From positions 1-64,000 of the forward strand of contig JAPXFQ010002805.1 in NCBI GenBank assembly GCA_028564705.1: a stretch of 64,000 nt of DNA, in the 5' to 3' direction. Made by a program: the position numbers and the translations under genes. This document shows positions 34,516-47,340 of this stretch, one piece after another (position 1 is the first letter of the stretch; each line of letters begins with the position of its first letter). The notes below the pieces were generated by a model. That model saw only the letters and a program-made list of their open reading frames with translations. It ran no database searches and was not told the DNA's origin. This DNA is from Apricaphanius iberus. Its lineage: Eukaryota > Chordata > Actinopteri > Cyprinodontiformes > Aphaniidae.

Positions 34516-35330
34516 ACTGAGATTTAAAGAAAGCATTAAGGTGGAAAAGGCTCAGTTACTTATACTGTTTTTCCATAGGAACGGTTAAAGCTTCAGTAAG
34601 TTATGTTAAGTTTGTTTTTCTTCATTCTGGAATCTAGTTTTAGACTCAAGAGGTATAAGGAAAACAGCATTTAGTAGAATAAGCTTTAAGATTATTTCAT
34701 TTATTTTATCCTGGAATAAAAATTGTATTTCAACAACCAAAGTAGCTCCTTCCAAATTTTAGTAAAATTAGGACAGAAATAGTTGGGGTTGTTGCAGTGT
34801 AAATTAATGTCATTGTAATGTAAGTCTGAAACAGGGCTGTGTTTAATCTTTTGAATAACCAGAATTTGTTTCAAATCATAATGCAAAACTGTAATGTTTA
34901 CTATAGTACTGTTACTTTCTTATTTTTTATCGTAACTGTTCTTTCTAAGATTATCTTTCATATTTTATACTCTTATTTGTAATTGATCTTTTTGATGTAT
35001 CCGATGTCTTTCAGGACCACTTTTCACATAAATTTCTTCAAATGACTGTGTACAATGAGCCTGTAGATTAGAAAATTATTTAGCCTTTTTAAAATATTAC
35101 ATTGTTTAAGTTGTTGACCTGCAAAGGAAAGGTCTCCCGTCCATCGCAGACTTACTAATCTTGTCAGTTTATTAACTGTTGTTTAATTTGTTTATGTATT
35201 ATTACTATGTAAGAAAGTCAGCAGCGATGAAAACTAGTAAACTGTCTCTTTTCATTTACCAACATCTACCATATCAATCTGCTATCAACTGTAGGCTGCT
35301 AGCAGATGTTGGTGATCAATTACCACCATG
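34516..35330 (+). other. 3' UTR and duplicated downstream flank of copy B
   Basis: Aligns with 58255-59095 downstream of copy C, so the duplicated unit extends about 800 bp past the stop codon. It ends in a hairpin: ACCAACATCT (35258-35267) with AGATGTTGGT (35304-35313). In copy C the stem has one A-to-G change that still allows G-U pairing. No gene lies in it. Confidence 0.55.
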
Positions 35331-36050
35331 AAATGACTTCCTCAATATTCAACAAATAAAACCTAATTTGAATCTAATTTGAATCCTAATTTTGAATCTG
35401 AAATAAATGTGAACATTTCTGTATAGGGTTTGGGATTACGTTTTGCCTTCTGGGATGTGGTGGCCATGTTGATAGCGTCCCAAGTGTAAACAAACTGTTG
35501 ATTCACTATAGAAACAGACACTACATTGCACGAAGAGATGATGACATGCTCCCAAGCCCTTCATTGGCCCTTTGGTAGAATCATGGCGCATCCAGACCAA
35601 ACTTTGCCGCAAGGTGTCAAACAGCTCAAACGGACGAAAGCTGCTGCTTTGAAAATTCAAACCCAGCTGCTCGCACATTTGTATGTCATTTTTCACGTCA
35701 GTACATCAGCAAGTGGGCGGGGGTTTGTCTTACACCGGGAAACAAGTAGTGTATATTTAGTAACTGTAGTTGCCCTAACCGGGTTTGTTCTAGTTTTAGC
35801 TAACATGACAAGAATGTTAAAAGAACATATTTAACTGCTTACCTGGCACTCCGATAACTTCCACCAAATAGTCAGATTTTTTCCTGAGTTTCCACTCCCC
35901 AGCCTTCGAGCTCGATCTAGCCAACTCCCCTCTGATCACCACAGAGACCCCGCTCGTTGAGTAGCCACAGAGCACGGCTCATCCTCCATCCTCCCCTCTC
36001 CCCACGTTGGTCCAGGCGGCGGCTCAGCTAGTCCTACATCTTCTTAATGC
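35331..36050. other. Non-coding stretch
   Basis: Short frames on both strands around 35436-35834 carry no family motifs. The sequence looks like a degraded DNA transposon interior. No gene recognised. Confidence 0.35.
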
Positions 36051-36051
36051 C

Positions 36052-36513
36052 GGTGTTCTGACAAAACAGCATACTTTTTCATAATAGCATACCGTAACTG
36101 GAGTTACCTAACCAATTTTAACCAACCCACAAGTTTTATGTCCCAACCCTAAGGTCACACACATAAGGACAAATATACTTTCTTTTAAATGGTAAATGGA
36201 CTGAACTTATATAGCGCTTTTCTAGTCATACTGACCACTCAAAGCGCTTTACATTGACCCATCACTCATTCACACTCACATTCATACACCGACACCCAAC
36301 ATGGCTCGGTAGGACGATGTTTTTCGGGGTTAAGTGCCTTGCCCAGGGGCACATCGACATGTGACTGGAGGAAAATGGAATCGAACCTATGACCCTCCGT
36401 TGATTTGAACAGATTTTAAACACCAAAGGGAAAAGTATGTTTTTTTAATGCTGTGCATGCGCATTGTCCGAAAGTATGTCATTCAGATGGATATGCTGTT
36501 TTGTTAGAACACC
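36052..36513. mobile_element. Non-autonomous inverted-repeat element
   Basis: GGTGTTCTGACAAAACAGCA (36052-36071) is matched by the inverted 'atgctgttttgttagaacacc' at 36492-36512. The same end sequence recurs alone at 60401-60420. The element has no coding capacity and contains another repeat at 36189-36412. Confidence 0.65.
36189..36412. repeat. Teleost interspersed repeat nested in the inverted-repeat element
   Basis: The stretch 'atggtaaatggactgaactt' (36188-36207), then 'tatagcgcttttctag', 'caaagcgctttacatt' and 'ccttgcccaggggcacatcg', is a very common fish genomic repeat. I recognise the text but not a secure family name. Confidence 0.55.
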
Positions 36514-37529
36514 GCCATCCCGTTGCTGATTGGTTGCTGCCCCGAAGTTAAATTTTCCCAACTTAATGCAGCGGCTGCGTGAGATGCTTCTGTCAGCTGT
36601 GCCGATGCATGCAACCAGCTGCAAGGAAGCTTGGCGCAGCTTGACGCACACTTGCTGCATAGGTACAATAGACTTTGTATGTAATCTAGCTGCCCTGCTG
36701 CCTGGCGGCAAAGTGCGGTCTGAATGGGGCATCAGCCATCTTCTATGGTGTATTGTGGAGCAGCAGTTTATCCAGCGCTGAGAGGATGTGGTTTGATAAG
36801 ATCATCAGGCTACCCAGCTCTGTGCTTGGATACTCCCACAACCCAATCCGTTGGTGGAACTTTCAAGAATTTTGGCCTAAATAACATCTCTCCACCAGCT
36901 GCATGGAAGCTGCTGAACTGGAAAGCTCCTTTAAAGGGACAACAAGGAAGTTAGAATTTTTGTGCTCGCGATTGCCCCATCAGGTCAAACACGTAACTGC
37001 AGCCTTAACGGTAAGCTCGTGCGTGAGGCGTGCATGTTGTACGTCCACTCACAAGCGATCATAAACAGCTGAGTCAGTCAGCTTCGTACTCGACAATTTA
37101 CGGCTGCACGCATAACTTCGACTGAGATAATAAATGTGATGTAAGATATTTAGACCAAATAAATTTTAGTGTATTTCTAGAATGTGATACCTGGGCTTGT
37201 ATTTTCTGAATTACTGTTTTGTTAGGAATCAAACTTGGTAAAGTAACCAAGAGCTCTGCTAATGTTAAAACACGCAGACACCCAGATAACACAACATCCA
37301 CATTTTCTCCTGTTGTGTTGTAGAAACAGATACACCTATGTCAAAACCAACTACCTCTTCCAATTTTATCTTTAAAAGTAGACTATTTAACTGTGTTTTA
37401 ATTATAAAGATACTACTACGGGCAAAACTTTGTCATCACAAATTGAAGTTGAATAAATGCTTTTAAAAAAAGAATCTGAATATATCTAGTTATATTTAGT
37501 ATGGGCAGCATTATATGTATATATATATG
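36514..37529. other. Non-coding stretch
   Basis: No gene recognised. Ends in a short (TA)n run near 37518. Confidence 0.4.
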
Positions 37530-37666
37530 CATTTAGAGGCAAACACGGTGAAAAGGCCAGGGATCTTTTTACTGACCAGGACATTGCTGGATTATGTACG
37601 AGGAAGAAATTTTACAGTTCTATACATTTATTTGCTGTTAAACTTCCTTATAGTCCCTTTAAACTT
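37530..37666 (+). repeat. Interspersed repeat (partner at 27765-27910)
   Basis: Second copy of the repeat described at 27765, with 'ctttttactgaccaggacat' and 'gaggaagaaattt' conserved. The Harbinger-like copy follows immediately. Confidence 0.65.
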
Positions 37667-37667
37667 T

Positions 37668-38012
37668 TTTTATGCTTGACACATCAGCGAGGTCCGCACG
37701 GCTCCACGCGACCAAATTACGTAATTTCACTAACCACTAACAGTATTAAACTTCATAAAGGTTTTTCTCCTTCGTTTAAGCTCACTGGTGTCACCATCTT
37801 GTAACAACCGTGATTTCTACATCTACTACAGTTTAGTGTTCTATGCATGCCGTAGATCCCTACACCGCCCCCTACAGTCTCCAAGAATATTGGCTCTCAG
37901 CAGGGACAAGCCGCAAAAAGTATAAATGCTGCTAGAAGGCGTCTCGGCCGGTTCCGCACGTCTCATTTCTACGAGGATTGTACATGCGTCCAGCATAAAC
38001 CAAGCTTTAGTG
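37668..38012 (+). mobile_element. Harbinger-like element, inverted shorter copy
   Basis: Reverse-orientation relative of 29771-30327. It shares the complement of 'cttgtccctgcagagaacc' and 'gtagggggcgg', and ends 'gcgtccagcataaaccaagcttta'. About 200 bp shorter, with no MADF frame left. Confidence 0.65.
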
Positions 38013-39654
38013 CCAGAGACTGCTGCATCCTAGGTGCAAGAAGGGATGTTATCATACGTCCTTCCTCACAGAATGGATAATCACTAACAGAACTCTAAGG
38101 GGCTGATTTATAGCGTCGCAAAAAACAGGATGAGTCTGATCTATCATGGTGAAGAGTGCTTTGCGGCTTTTAAATCGCAGAAAGATGGATGCAATCAATT
38201 TAGCGCTTTTGCCCCCCATGAACATGCAATCAAAATATTGGGAGGAGAACATGCAAATAAGTAGGTGTTCCAGGCGCAGTGTGAAAATGTTTGCACCGGC
38301 TATTTTAATGTCTATTTTTAGTACTTCTGAAAAGCATGTCTTAATTTTACACAACCACATTTAACATACATTTATTATTGATAAACGAAAAATTTTGTTC
38401 ACACACAATATAACCTAAAAGTAATTAACACTCTAATGGCCATAAACCTGACAGTTATGCTGCATTTCCACTGGTGCAAGTATGGTACAGAACGGGACGC
38501 TTTGGTGTGTTTCCATTATTTGTGTCCGTTCCCCCCAAAGACACATCATAACTCACTGTGCTCTCATCACGTCACCACCTGGTGAAGATGCGTTAAGCCC
38601 ACATGACCCTTGTTGATCCTCATTAGTTTCTTACGTAGTAGTTAACCTTCCTGGAGTCCAGTTAATAAAATTAGGTAATCATATGTACAACACCACAATG
38701 ATAAATGCCATTACATATGAAAATTCAGACATGCTGCAGGTTTAATCAGTCTAACCCTGCAATACGATGTGTACAAGCAGCAGAGAGCAGCGCATGTACA
38801 CCGCATTAATCACATTTATTACGGACAAACAAAAAACAGAATTTACAAAATTCTAGCCTTATTCTGTAACAGCCAACGAATTGATACATGTGCCGTCACC
38901 CCCCCCGTTTTTTATTTGGGACAAAGACGCATCATGAATCCATGCACATATTTCTCGTCTAGCCATGGTGCAGCTCGCCTTTGCAGCCGAAAACTCCTCA
39001 TTTGAATAGTGCTACTTGCGTCCGTCTGTTTATTGCAGTAATTTCTCACATTTTGAAAATACTTGTGGGGTTTAATTCACAAAAAAAAACGCACATTTTG
39101 CAAGTATTTAAAAGCTCAGCTACACATTTATTGAAGCAGAGTAGGCTCTTTTTAATAACTTCCAGGCTACAGTGCCTTGAAGTTAATAAAATTTGCTCCA
39201 ATTTTGCTTCACTATACAGTATAGTATTAATTTAGTCTTTTATATTTTTGTCTTGGTGTGAATCTGTCCCTATGCTCCTGTTAGGCATAGATTTCTTCAG
39301 TGTGGGATAGTTAAAGAAACGTCTATTCCATTCAGACAATTTAATCCAAAACTAATAATGAAGTTAAATCACGTTTATTTGCGTAGTAAATTTCAGAAAC
39401 AAGGCAGCTTAACAAACTTTACATAGTAAAAACAATATAAATTCACAACGAAAAAAGACATTACAGTGGCATAAAAAAGAAGTAGTGGAAAAAAGCCATC
39501 CACACTAGAATTAAAGATGTTCCAGTGATTTTTTGATCAAGAAGACATTTTGGAGTCAGCCTGACAGAGGTGTACAATTTAGTTTCTGGTGTCTTTTGAA
39601 AGCTCTTTGGTCTTGCTCATGAAAATAGTTGGAGTCTGACTGACTCTGGCCAGG
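38013..39654. other. Non-coding stretch
   Basis: No gene recognised. Bases 38460-38530 contain a 'ggtacagaacgggac'-type end similar to 640-700. Frames at 38769-39235 are chance-like. Confidence 0.35.
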
Positions 39655-39735
39655 CAAGGCAAGGTAATTTAATTTGTATAGCACACTTTCAACACAAGGC
39701 AATTCAAGGTGCTCTGGGGTGGAAAGGTGTCTTTA
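39655..39735 (-). mobile_element. LINE-like 3' tail fragment
   Basis: The stretch 'ggtaatttaatttgtatagcaca' followed by 'aacacaaggcaattcaaggtgct' is the reverse complement of a typical fish LINE end (AGTGCTTTGAATTGCC ... AAATAAATT). Confidence 0.45.
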
Positions 39736-40372
39736 ACATGCTCAGACAGGTGTTACTAATTTAGATTAATAAGTGGAATAGATGTGAACATTTTAAAAGT
39801 ACACTCAGAGTAACAAGAGAGAGAGGATTCTTGCAGACTGCAAGGCGTTCAAATACTTAGGTGCAACAATAAAATACAAAGAACTTATTTAAAAATCTGA
39901 TTTTTTATTTATGTTTCCTACAATGGAAATGTACCTACAATATGAATTTCAGACCCCTCCATAACTTCTAAGTGGGAGAACTTGCAAAATCATAGGTCTT
40001 TCAAAAACGTAGTTCCTCACTGTAGATCCAAAAAGGAAACAGAACCTGAAATCTTCCGGCATGGAGAGTTGAGACTTTGACATGACTCTGGACTTGATTA
40101 AAGAGTTGCACAAACAGATTTAAGACCAACTTGTGACTTTAAAAAAAGAATAACATGTTCCCGTCTCTGCTTTATAGTTAATTTAATGATTGTACAATAA
40201 CATCTAACCTAATGTCTTAATTTTCCCATTTCTCTAGTCATGATACAAATATCAAAACCTTTACTTATGACTCATTTGTACACATTACACCAGGGTCACT
40301 AATATCACATTTGTAAATATTCCCTTTTAGGATAAACGGTTCGAAAAATGTTTTTAATGTGACATATTGATT

Positions 40373-42628
40373 CTACATGAAGTCAAACTTAGTGGATGAT
40401 TCTGATTCTGATGTTAAGTCTTTAGCTTTTATTTTCATTTTCATTTCCACGCAGTCGAACGTGATCGTCAGCTTAACCTCCCGACTGCGTCCACTTTCAG
40501 TGTTTGGTGAATTTAGAAATAAAGAACCAACATGCTCTACTTTCTTCTCAGTCACATACCTTGGATCTTTCTTTTTTGTCCGATAAAAATGAAAGTTCAT
40601 TATGGTCTGATCTGCTGCTACTGGATAAAAGATTAACTCTATGGTTTTATTCCAGTCAACATCCTCATCAATTCCCAATAGTTTTATGAAAAGACCTCCA
40701 CACCATTCACCTCCTTTGTTGGTGAATTTCCTTTTTTCCTTGTGGTTTATCTCGTCAAACCTGTCAGAGACACCAATACCATAAGTGAAGGCACTTTTCA
40801 GAAATTGTATCCCTCTCTGGTGTTTTACTACCACACAAGCCCCCCTCAGGGCTGCTTCGGGGGATCTAAATGGACACAGAACTTTACAATCATCTGCAAA
40901 CTCTTCAGTAATGTGTCTTCTCAAAATCAGACATTCGGCGTATGTCCCCACTAACAAAATGTACTTAATGTCTTTGTTAAAGATTTGTCTGAGATTATGA
41001 GTGATGCCTTGCACAATGGGAGCAAAAAATGACCTCAGTTTATGTTTAGAAATCTGGATACATCCATTATCCCATGATGCTCCTTGTACTCCTTCAAATA
41101 AGTTTTCTATGTCTTGTTTTTTCTGAGCAGCGATTGCCAGATTAAATGGACATAATAACATAAAATCTTCATCATGTTTTGTAAAAATGCAAAAGTCATA
41201 CTTCATCTTCTGAACCTCACTGGGATAGTTTCTTTCATATTCATCCCAGACTCCATTAGAGAATATTTCTCTGAGGAATTCTTTACATTTTCTGTACACA
41301 GATTGTCCTCCCAGATTTCTATCAGAGGATCTATGGAGCTCCTTCAGTCCTCCTTCCAGAACTTCATATACAGTGAAGTTAACGAAGTCATCTGTAAAAA
41401 CAGAGACAATGATTGACTCAACATACCTCTACTCTGTTCCGACACCAAACCCATCATTAATAGTATAACTGAGAAGTTCAACAAACAGCGTATGAGTGAA
41501 GACTAGAGTAACTGATCTGTTCATATGTGCCTCTGTTTGAGGATAACAAACAGACATGTTTGACTCTGATCAGTGTGGACTGAATTTAAGGTCTCTATCT
41601 TTAGAAATTTTTGCTTGTTCAACAAATAACTAAATACATTTGAAGCCAAAATCTTTTGCGTGTAAAATAAAAGGAAACTTTTATTAAAGGTCAGTAACAA
41701 ACTACCTTCTGCAGCAACAACAATGTATTGTGTTCCTGGAGATCTATCCATTCTGTCCTCTCCGCTGATCTCTGAGATGAAACCAGCAGCTGGAAGCGTC
41801 ATACACCAGTACAAAGCTGCTTCTGATTCACCTGTAAGGAACAGTCGGTCTCCATTTAGGTCTGTAACAATACCTGCCTGAAACAGAATAGATATCTGTT
41901 ATGACTTGGTCAATTTATTTGTGCTTATATCTTTGTAGAACCCATTAACGAATGTAACTGCCCTTAGTAATGTGATCAAGAAAGTAAATATATAAAACTG
42001 TTAACTGTTACTTAAACTTGTTAACATGGTGTTACCTGAGTGGCAGCCTCTATCATAAAGTATTTAGCTGAAAAATCCCAGAAGGCAGGAACAATCAACA
42101 CCCAGGTGAAATCAGAGGCTGTGAAGGCTGTGAACATTCCTGCAAGAATGCTGTTTATGGTTTCCAGTGCATCATCTTTTAGGAATCTGAGAGCTTCTGT
42201 AAAAACTTTCAGAGCGCTCATTGTCTTTCCATTGGTTGCTTCAATATGCAGATTTTTGGTTAAATTCTGTAAGTAAATGAAAACGCTGAATTAATTATCT
42301 TTTTTTAAATTCTGTAATACAGTTTTCTAAAATGTTTACTCACTTTGCCATCGAGGGCCATGTGAAAGCAGTCAAAGAAGAACATGTCTCTCGCTTCTTG
42401 ACTCCTTTTAAAAACATAACTATGTTCGGCCATATACCCAAAGCTGATAAAGTCTTCCTGTTTATCAAACAAGATACAGGCAGCAGTCTTTGGGCTATCC
42501 AGTCCAACCTCTTGACCCCAACGCTTGATAGTAAGGTCAACTTCTTCCCCTCTGGATGTTAAACTGTAGGCACATCTAGCATATCCAGAAGAATCAAACT
42601 GTATAGCTATGATGAAATTGTCCCCCAT
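40373..42628 (-). CDS. hspa12: HSPA12-type (divergent HSP70) protein, 4 coding exons, 568 aa
   Basis: Exons in order on the - strand: 42628-42344, 42266-42036, 41877-41706 and 41391-40373. All splice sites are AG/GT, and the joined 1707-base frame is open from ATG to stop. Family signs: the N-terminus resembles the first actin-like strand of HSPA12A/B; 'KTAACILF' and 'FISFGYMAEH' follow; 'ALYWCM' and 'YIVVAAE' lie in exon 3; 'ILLVGTYAECLILRRHI' in exon 4 corresponds to the adenosine-motif region. Length is close to that of fish HSPA12-like proteins and shorter than mammalian HSPA12A (about 675 aa). Oddity: phosphate-1 (consensus AIDFGTT) reads AIQFDSS at residues 8-14, and phosphate-2 (consensus DSGGGT) reads AAEDDF at 227-232. 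The ATPase chemistry is therefore probably lost. It lies between IFI44-like copies B and C, on the opposite strand. The first coding exon is preceded by an acceptor 'acaaccag' at about 42650, so upstream non-coding exons exist. Confidence 0.85.
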
Positions 42629-42850
42629 TGTAGAAAAAGGTCCAGCTGGTTGTGTTTAGAAAAAGCACTGAAAGGCACAAATGGCAGAATATGCAATAGC
42701 AAAGTCATATTAAATAAACAAACATTTATCAGTATCTGAACAAACATTTTGATTCCAAAGTTTTATCTTTACTCTCAGCTGATCTAAATGTCAGAAATAG
42801 ATGAAATAATAGAACAATTAATAGTCCATAGCTATATTACTGTCTTACCT

Positions 42851-44040
42851 ACTGTAGAAAGGTTGAAGAAACCCAACGTGAGATAAACACGCGTTTTACT
42901 AAACTCATTCAATCTGTACAGCACAATAATCATGAATGTGGAGAGTTAAAAAGTGTAAACATACAAAACATCATGTTAAATAAATTTCCGTAAAAAATGT
43001 GTCTTAGTGGGTCTGAAAAATAAAGTACTGACTCATGGACCAGTTCCTGTTATCAGATTACAATCACATTCATCTCTCTGGATGGTTGAGAACTGATGAC
43101 AGAAGCTGAGCCACTTTGTTCAGCCTGTAATTTTATGCAAACATAGAAAATAGATTGGTTTCTGCTCATATATTTTAAACAGTGACTGACATACACATGC
43201 ACAAATTAGCAAAAGATTGAATTATTTTTCTTGAAAGTAAAACATGAGGCATGTTTCAATGTTTTATCCATTTCGAACAACAAAATACATGTTAGTGATT
43301 TCTCAGAGGGGATCGGTGCTATTTATTTGTTTATATATTTATTTCAACCACCATGAACAAGTCTTATTAAAACTTTTTTACACTTGGACTATTGCCGGAA
43401 TTCCCACCAACCCAATATTTCTGCCTTGTTAAAGAGCAATCTTGTAAAAAATTAAGCCTACGTTTTATTTTTACTTACTTGCTTCTTTATTTAAAGACAG
43501 GCCTATTTAACAAATAGTCAAAAGTAGATTTAATGTTATAAAGTTAATTTTAGAGTTTCATTAATTATGATTATATATTATTAATATTAGTCATTAACTA
43601 ATTAATTTATTAACCCTAAATAGTTTAAACAATACCTAATGTTCTGTTGCAAAACGCAAAGAGAAGGAAAATCAGAAAGAAAATACAAAAAAGTTTTTGA
43701 TTTTAAATACAGTTGTGGTGAAAACTGATACCTACACCCTCCCTTTTCCTTTTCAACTCTGCAATGCTATGTGATTTTTCTGGTCTAGCTGAGATGAGAT
43801 TGGCCTCGCCCTCTCTTTCTCTTCTATGATGTAATCTATGCAATACAATGCCTATACAATAAAAAATTAGCCTAAATAAGCTGCATCGGAAAACAAGTAA
43901 AGTTTTTTAATAAATGAAAACATATCACTTACAGTTTTCATGAAGGTATCAGGAAAAGGAACCGAAGACAGCAAAGCAGTCCAGCCGGGATTAGCAAATA
44001 ATTAACCGCAGTCAAGCCAGCCTTCACTTGACTTTGACAC
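42851..44040 (-). promoter_or_regulatory. Probable 5' non-coding exons and promoter region of the HSPA12-like gene
   Basis: On the - strand two donors are visible upstream of the coding part: CTACAGTAG/GTAAGA near 42855 and ATGAAAACT/GTAAGTG at 43933. Either could join the acceptor at about 42650. A TTTCCTTTTC (complement GAAAAGGAAA, an IRF/ISRE-type core) is at 43745-43754. Transcription start is not fixed by sequence alone. Confidence 0.4.
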
Positions 44041-44380
44041 GTCTAATGACAGCAACTTTGGGAGTTTGAACCTTTCAAAATAAAAGCGCAGTTCTGACTC
44101 ATGTTAGATTCATTTCATCAAGCAAAACTACTTTTTTCATGTTTGATTCATCAGTAAGGATTTTTAAATAAAATTGAACTGTTTAGCCTTGGCCCATGTT
44201 TAAAAAAAGAATAATTTTTAATTTTAAAATTGCAATATCTTCTCAGTGAGTGACATTAAATGACTGTGTATATGTATTTATTTAGATAAAAATATCTTTC
44301 CTATTTGCATTGAGTAACTTTTAAGTAGAGCCATGCAATGTAGACATAACTCTCAGACTGAGTGTAATGTGGTGTTTTGT

Positions 44381-45316
44381 TAGGGGTGTCACGATTCTCC
44401 AAATCCTTCATTCGATTTTCAATTTTAGGGTCACGATTAGATTTTTTTATTTTCCGTACAGTACAGAGCTCTATGCCATTTTTAAACTAGTCTACTCTAT
44501 GATCATTGGTTTTATTTGTTAAATGTTGTACAGTAAATCTTATTTCAAAACACATAAGAAACTAAATTGCTATTATTCTTGAGTAATGTATGAAATTATG
44601 CATTAATGGTCAAAATGAAATAATTTATATAGAACATTATTGTATTCATAGTAAATTGTTAAACTTATAAGTGTAACAAACCGTGTCTAAATAAATAAAT
44701 GATTTATTGAGAAATGATTAATAACAGAGTGGCTGCCATCTAGTGAATCTTTTAAGTTTCTGCAGCTCAACTACTCTCAGCTCCAGCTGGCTCAGAGAAA
44801 TGAGCTAATGTCCATCAAACAGTGGTCCTCTTTTTTACAACAAGAATGACGACTTAGCTCACAGGGAACTAAAAATGTCCTCACTGGTGATTTAAATGTA
44901 GAACGTGTGGTTTTAGCTCCGGTCCCTGTGTTTCTTACTTTCTAGCCATGGTTGAACTGAAGCTTAGCTAATATCTACTTGCTTCAGCTAATGTGCTTTG
45001 TAGAGGTGTGCTGTGTTCACATTGATGCTTTTTTTAATATAGCGGTTAACAATGCTACCAAGGTGGTGTTGTGAGTTGTATGAGAACTGGTGATAGTTAC
45101 TCGTTAGGGAAAATGCAATGTGCAGTTCCTTGTGATGAGGAAATCTGAGTAAATAGACTGTTGCCTGCTAACTGTTGCTACGAGTCTGAGTGAGACGCTG
45201 GTGACGCTACAGAATGTAAACATCAGAACATGATTGCCATAGTCTTTTAGATTTCGATGGGTAAGGGTGTGACGTAATTTCGAAGAGAGAAAAAAAACGA
45301 GATTGTGACACCCCTA
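44381..45316. mobile_element. hAT-like non-autonomous transposon
   Basis: Left end TAGGGGTGTCACGAT and right end ATTGTGACACCCCTA are inverted complements apart from one base. The flanks GTGTTTTG (44372-44379) and GTGTTTTT (45317-45324) suggest an 8-bp target duplication, as for hAT elements, though the left boundary is offset by one base. No transposase frame is present. Confidence 0.7.
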
Positions 45317-45324
45317 GTGTTTTT

Positions 45325-47340
45325 CAAAATGAAAACCTAATAAGTAGGGATGCAACGATACAATTTTTTCTCAAACTGATACAATACTGATTCTTGGATT
45401 TGAGTACTTGCTGATACTCAGTACCAATTCTGATACTTCTACACACACAAAAAAATGCAATGAATTGGAAGACAGGTTTCATTTTCTTCTCTGATTGTTA
45501 CTACAAATGATGGTGCATTAGATTGAAAAATATATATTAATAACAAGGACCACAGAACAAAAAATTACAATAAACGTTTTGTGTTAAATTATTGAAGAGT
45601 TTCTGCATTTTAAGAGTCTGTCCATGGTATCTGTTAACTGTAACACTTCAGCAGTAAAAGGTTCAGCCCTTAACTGCTGAAAGAGGAGCAGCTCTCTCCG
45701 AGGTCTCCAGATCTCTTTGGGGTTTTTTTTATTTATTTTTTGCCTTATTCTCCCCTTTTAGTTTGTTTTTAGTTTTCATCTTAATTAATATATTTACCCA
45801 GCCTCTGTAATTACCCTTTTAGACTGGATTGCTTTTCTTTTGTGGATTACTTCTGAAGGACCTTTGAAAGACTGGATTAACAACATGGCATTTTGCTCAG
45901 CTGAAAACTTTGATAAACTGCTCCTGAGGCAGAATGTCTTAGAACAGCAGCTACTAAGTATGGAAGCAAAATTAGACTTCCTTGAAATGCACCTGGAAAT
46001 TAAATACTGGATATGGAAATGAGACAATGCTAATTGTGACACTGAAGGAACAACAATCTGGCAGCCCTGTGATCCAGTCCAGTCTCACACAGAAGCAGAA
46101 CAACACTATCCTATCAAGTCCCAAAAATATAGTTAAACTTACCCAGGATCTTATGCCGCCACCATTCATTCACGCCGCCGCATCTGGGTAACATTAAAAA
46201 GGGAACCAGCACAACTATCCAAAAGCACCTTACATCCAACGCCCCAGGCTACTTTTTGAAGAACTGCTGCCATCTTTGCGATACTCACGGACAGGGGGAC
46301 CTCCTCACTCTCCAGCTGCTTAATCCGGCCCCGCAGAATTCCCAATGTCCCTGTATCCGTGCCCGTATCCACCAGCGGTCCCTGGCCCTGGCGCACACAC
46401 ACAGCACAAGGACGCCACACTTGACGTCTGAAGTCTAAGGCTTCTGTTTCACCAAGCACCACCACAGAAAGGAGCTACTCCTCACTGGCCTGGCAGGGTC
46501 TGATCGCGTTGTCGCCACACATCATCTGAGCTGTGGTGCTGGTGTCCTCTGCGTCAGCGTCGTCCAGCTCAATCTGTATGACTGCTGTCCTCCTCCCAAT
46601 GCTCTCCCGCTGTACCCGCGTCTCACTACCTTATTCTTCTCCCCACATTGACAACAGGTGTGCTGATTGCAGGCAGACTAATTGATTACAACAGTCCCGT
46701 GTGGGAGATCACAAGTAATAAGGAGGTGTTAACTTAAAATACAAACAATTAAAAACAAATAATTAAATCTCAAAAACAAAGCATGCATGCAACAATTTTA
46801 CAAAGCACCACAAACCCATTCAAAAATAATATAAAACAAAATACGCCATGCATTCGACTTTCTTCGAAATGTTTGGCGTAAGTGTGTGAAGAAAGTCAAA
46901 TGCATGAGTCTCACGCTTATTGCATGAGAGGTCGCAGCCTTAAATTTCCTTGCTTGTAAATGCTTTCACAACAGCAACAACCAGTGTAACCCAATCAAAT
47001 AGTGCAGTACTTAGAAAATCATCTATGATTCAGCGTTGTCCATTTCTTTGCTCATTGTGCATGCCCTACTTTTACTCTGTCTGTTTCATTGACTTTAGCA
47101 TTTGTTTACTATCTGTGAGACTCTTCAAAAGGAAGAATGCGAGCATGAAAGGGCGCTAGTCGCCACCTACAGTTGCAGTCAAACGCATTTAATTCAATAA
47201 TTTGATTTTCTAAGTGACATGTTAACTGGGACTCAACCCTCAACTCTGGCAAAGCCATTAGTCCTATCACTGCTAAAATCTCAATTTACATGTTCATGTA
47301 AATGCACTGACTAAGGCCTGGATAAATTGAATGGCCTGCC
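45325..47340. other. Repeat-derived stretch with a coiled-coil frame relic
   Basis: A hAT-like end ('tagggatgcaacgatac', 45345-45361) is followed by AT-rich DNA. At 45885-46020 a + frame MAFCSAENFDKLLLRQ continues with leucine heptads (NVLEQQLLSMEAKLDFLEM), resembling the coiled coil of LINE ORF1 proteins, then breaks into stops. A hairpin of about 17 bp with one mismatch lies at 46849-46906 ('cattcgactttcttc' with 'gaagaaagtcaaatg'). No intact gene. Confidence 0.4.

Noticed and set aside
35436..35834. Overlapping frames of 86 and 102 codons on opposite strands
   Set aside because: No family motif; the sequence looks like a degraded transposon interior.
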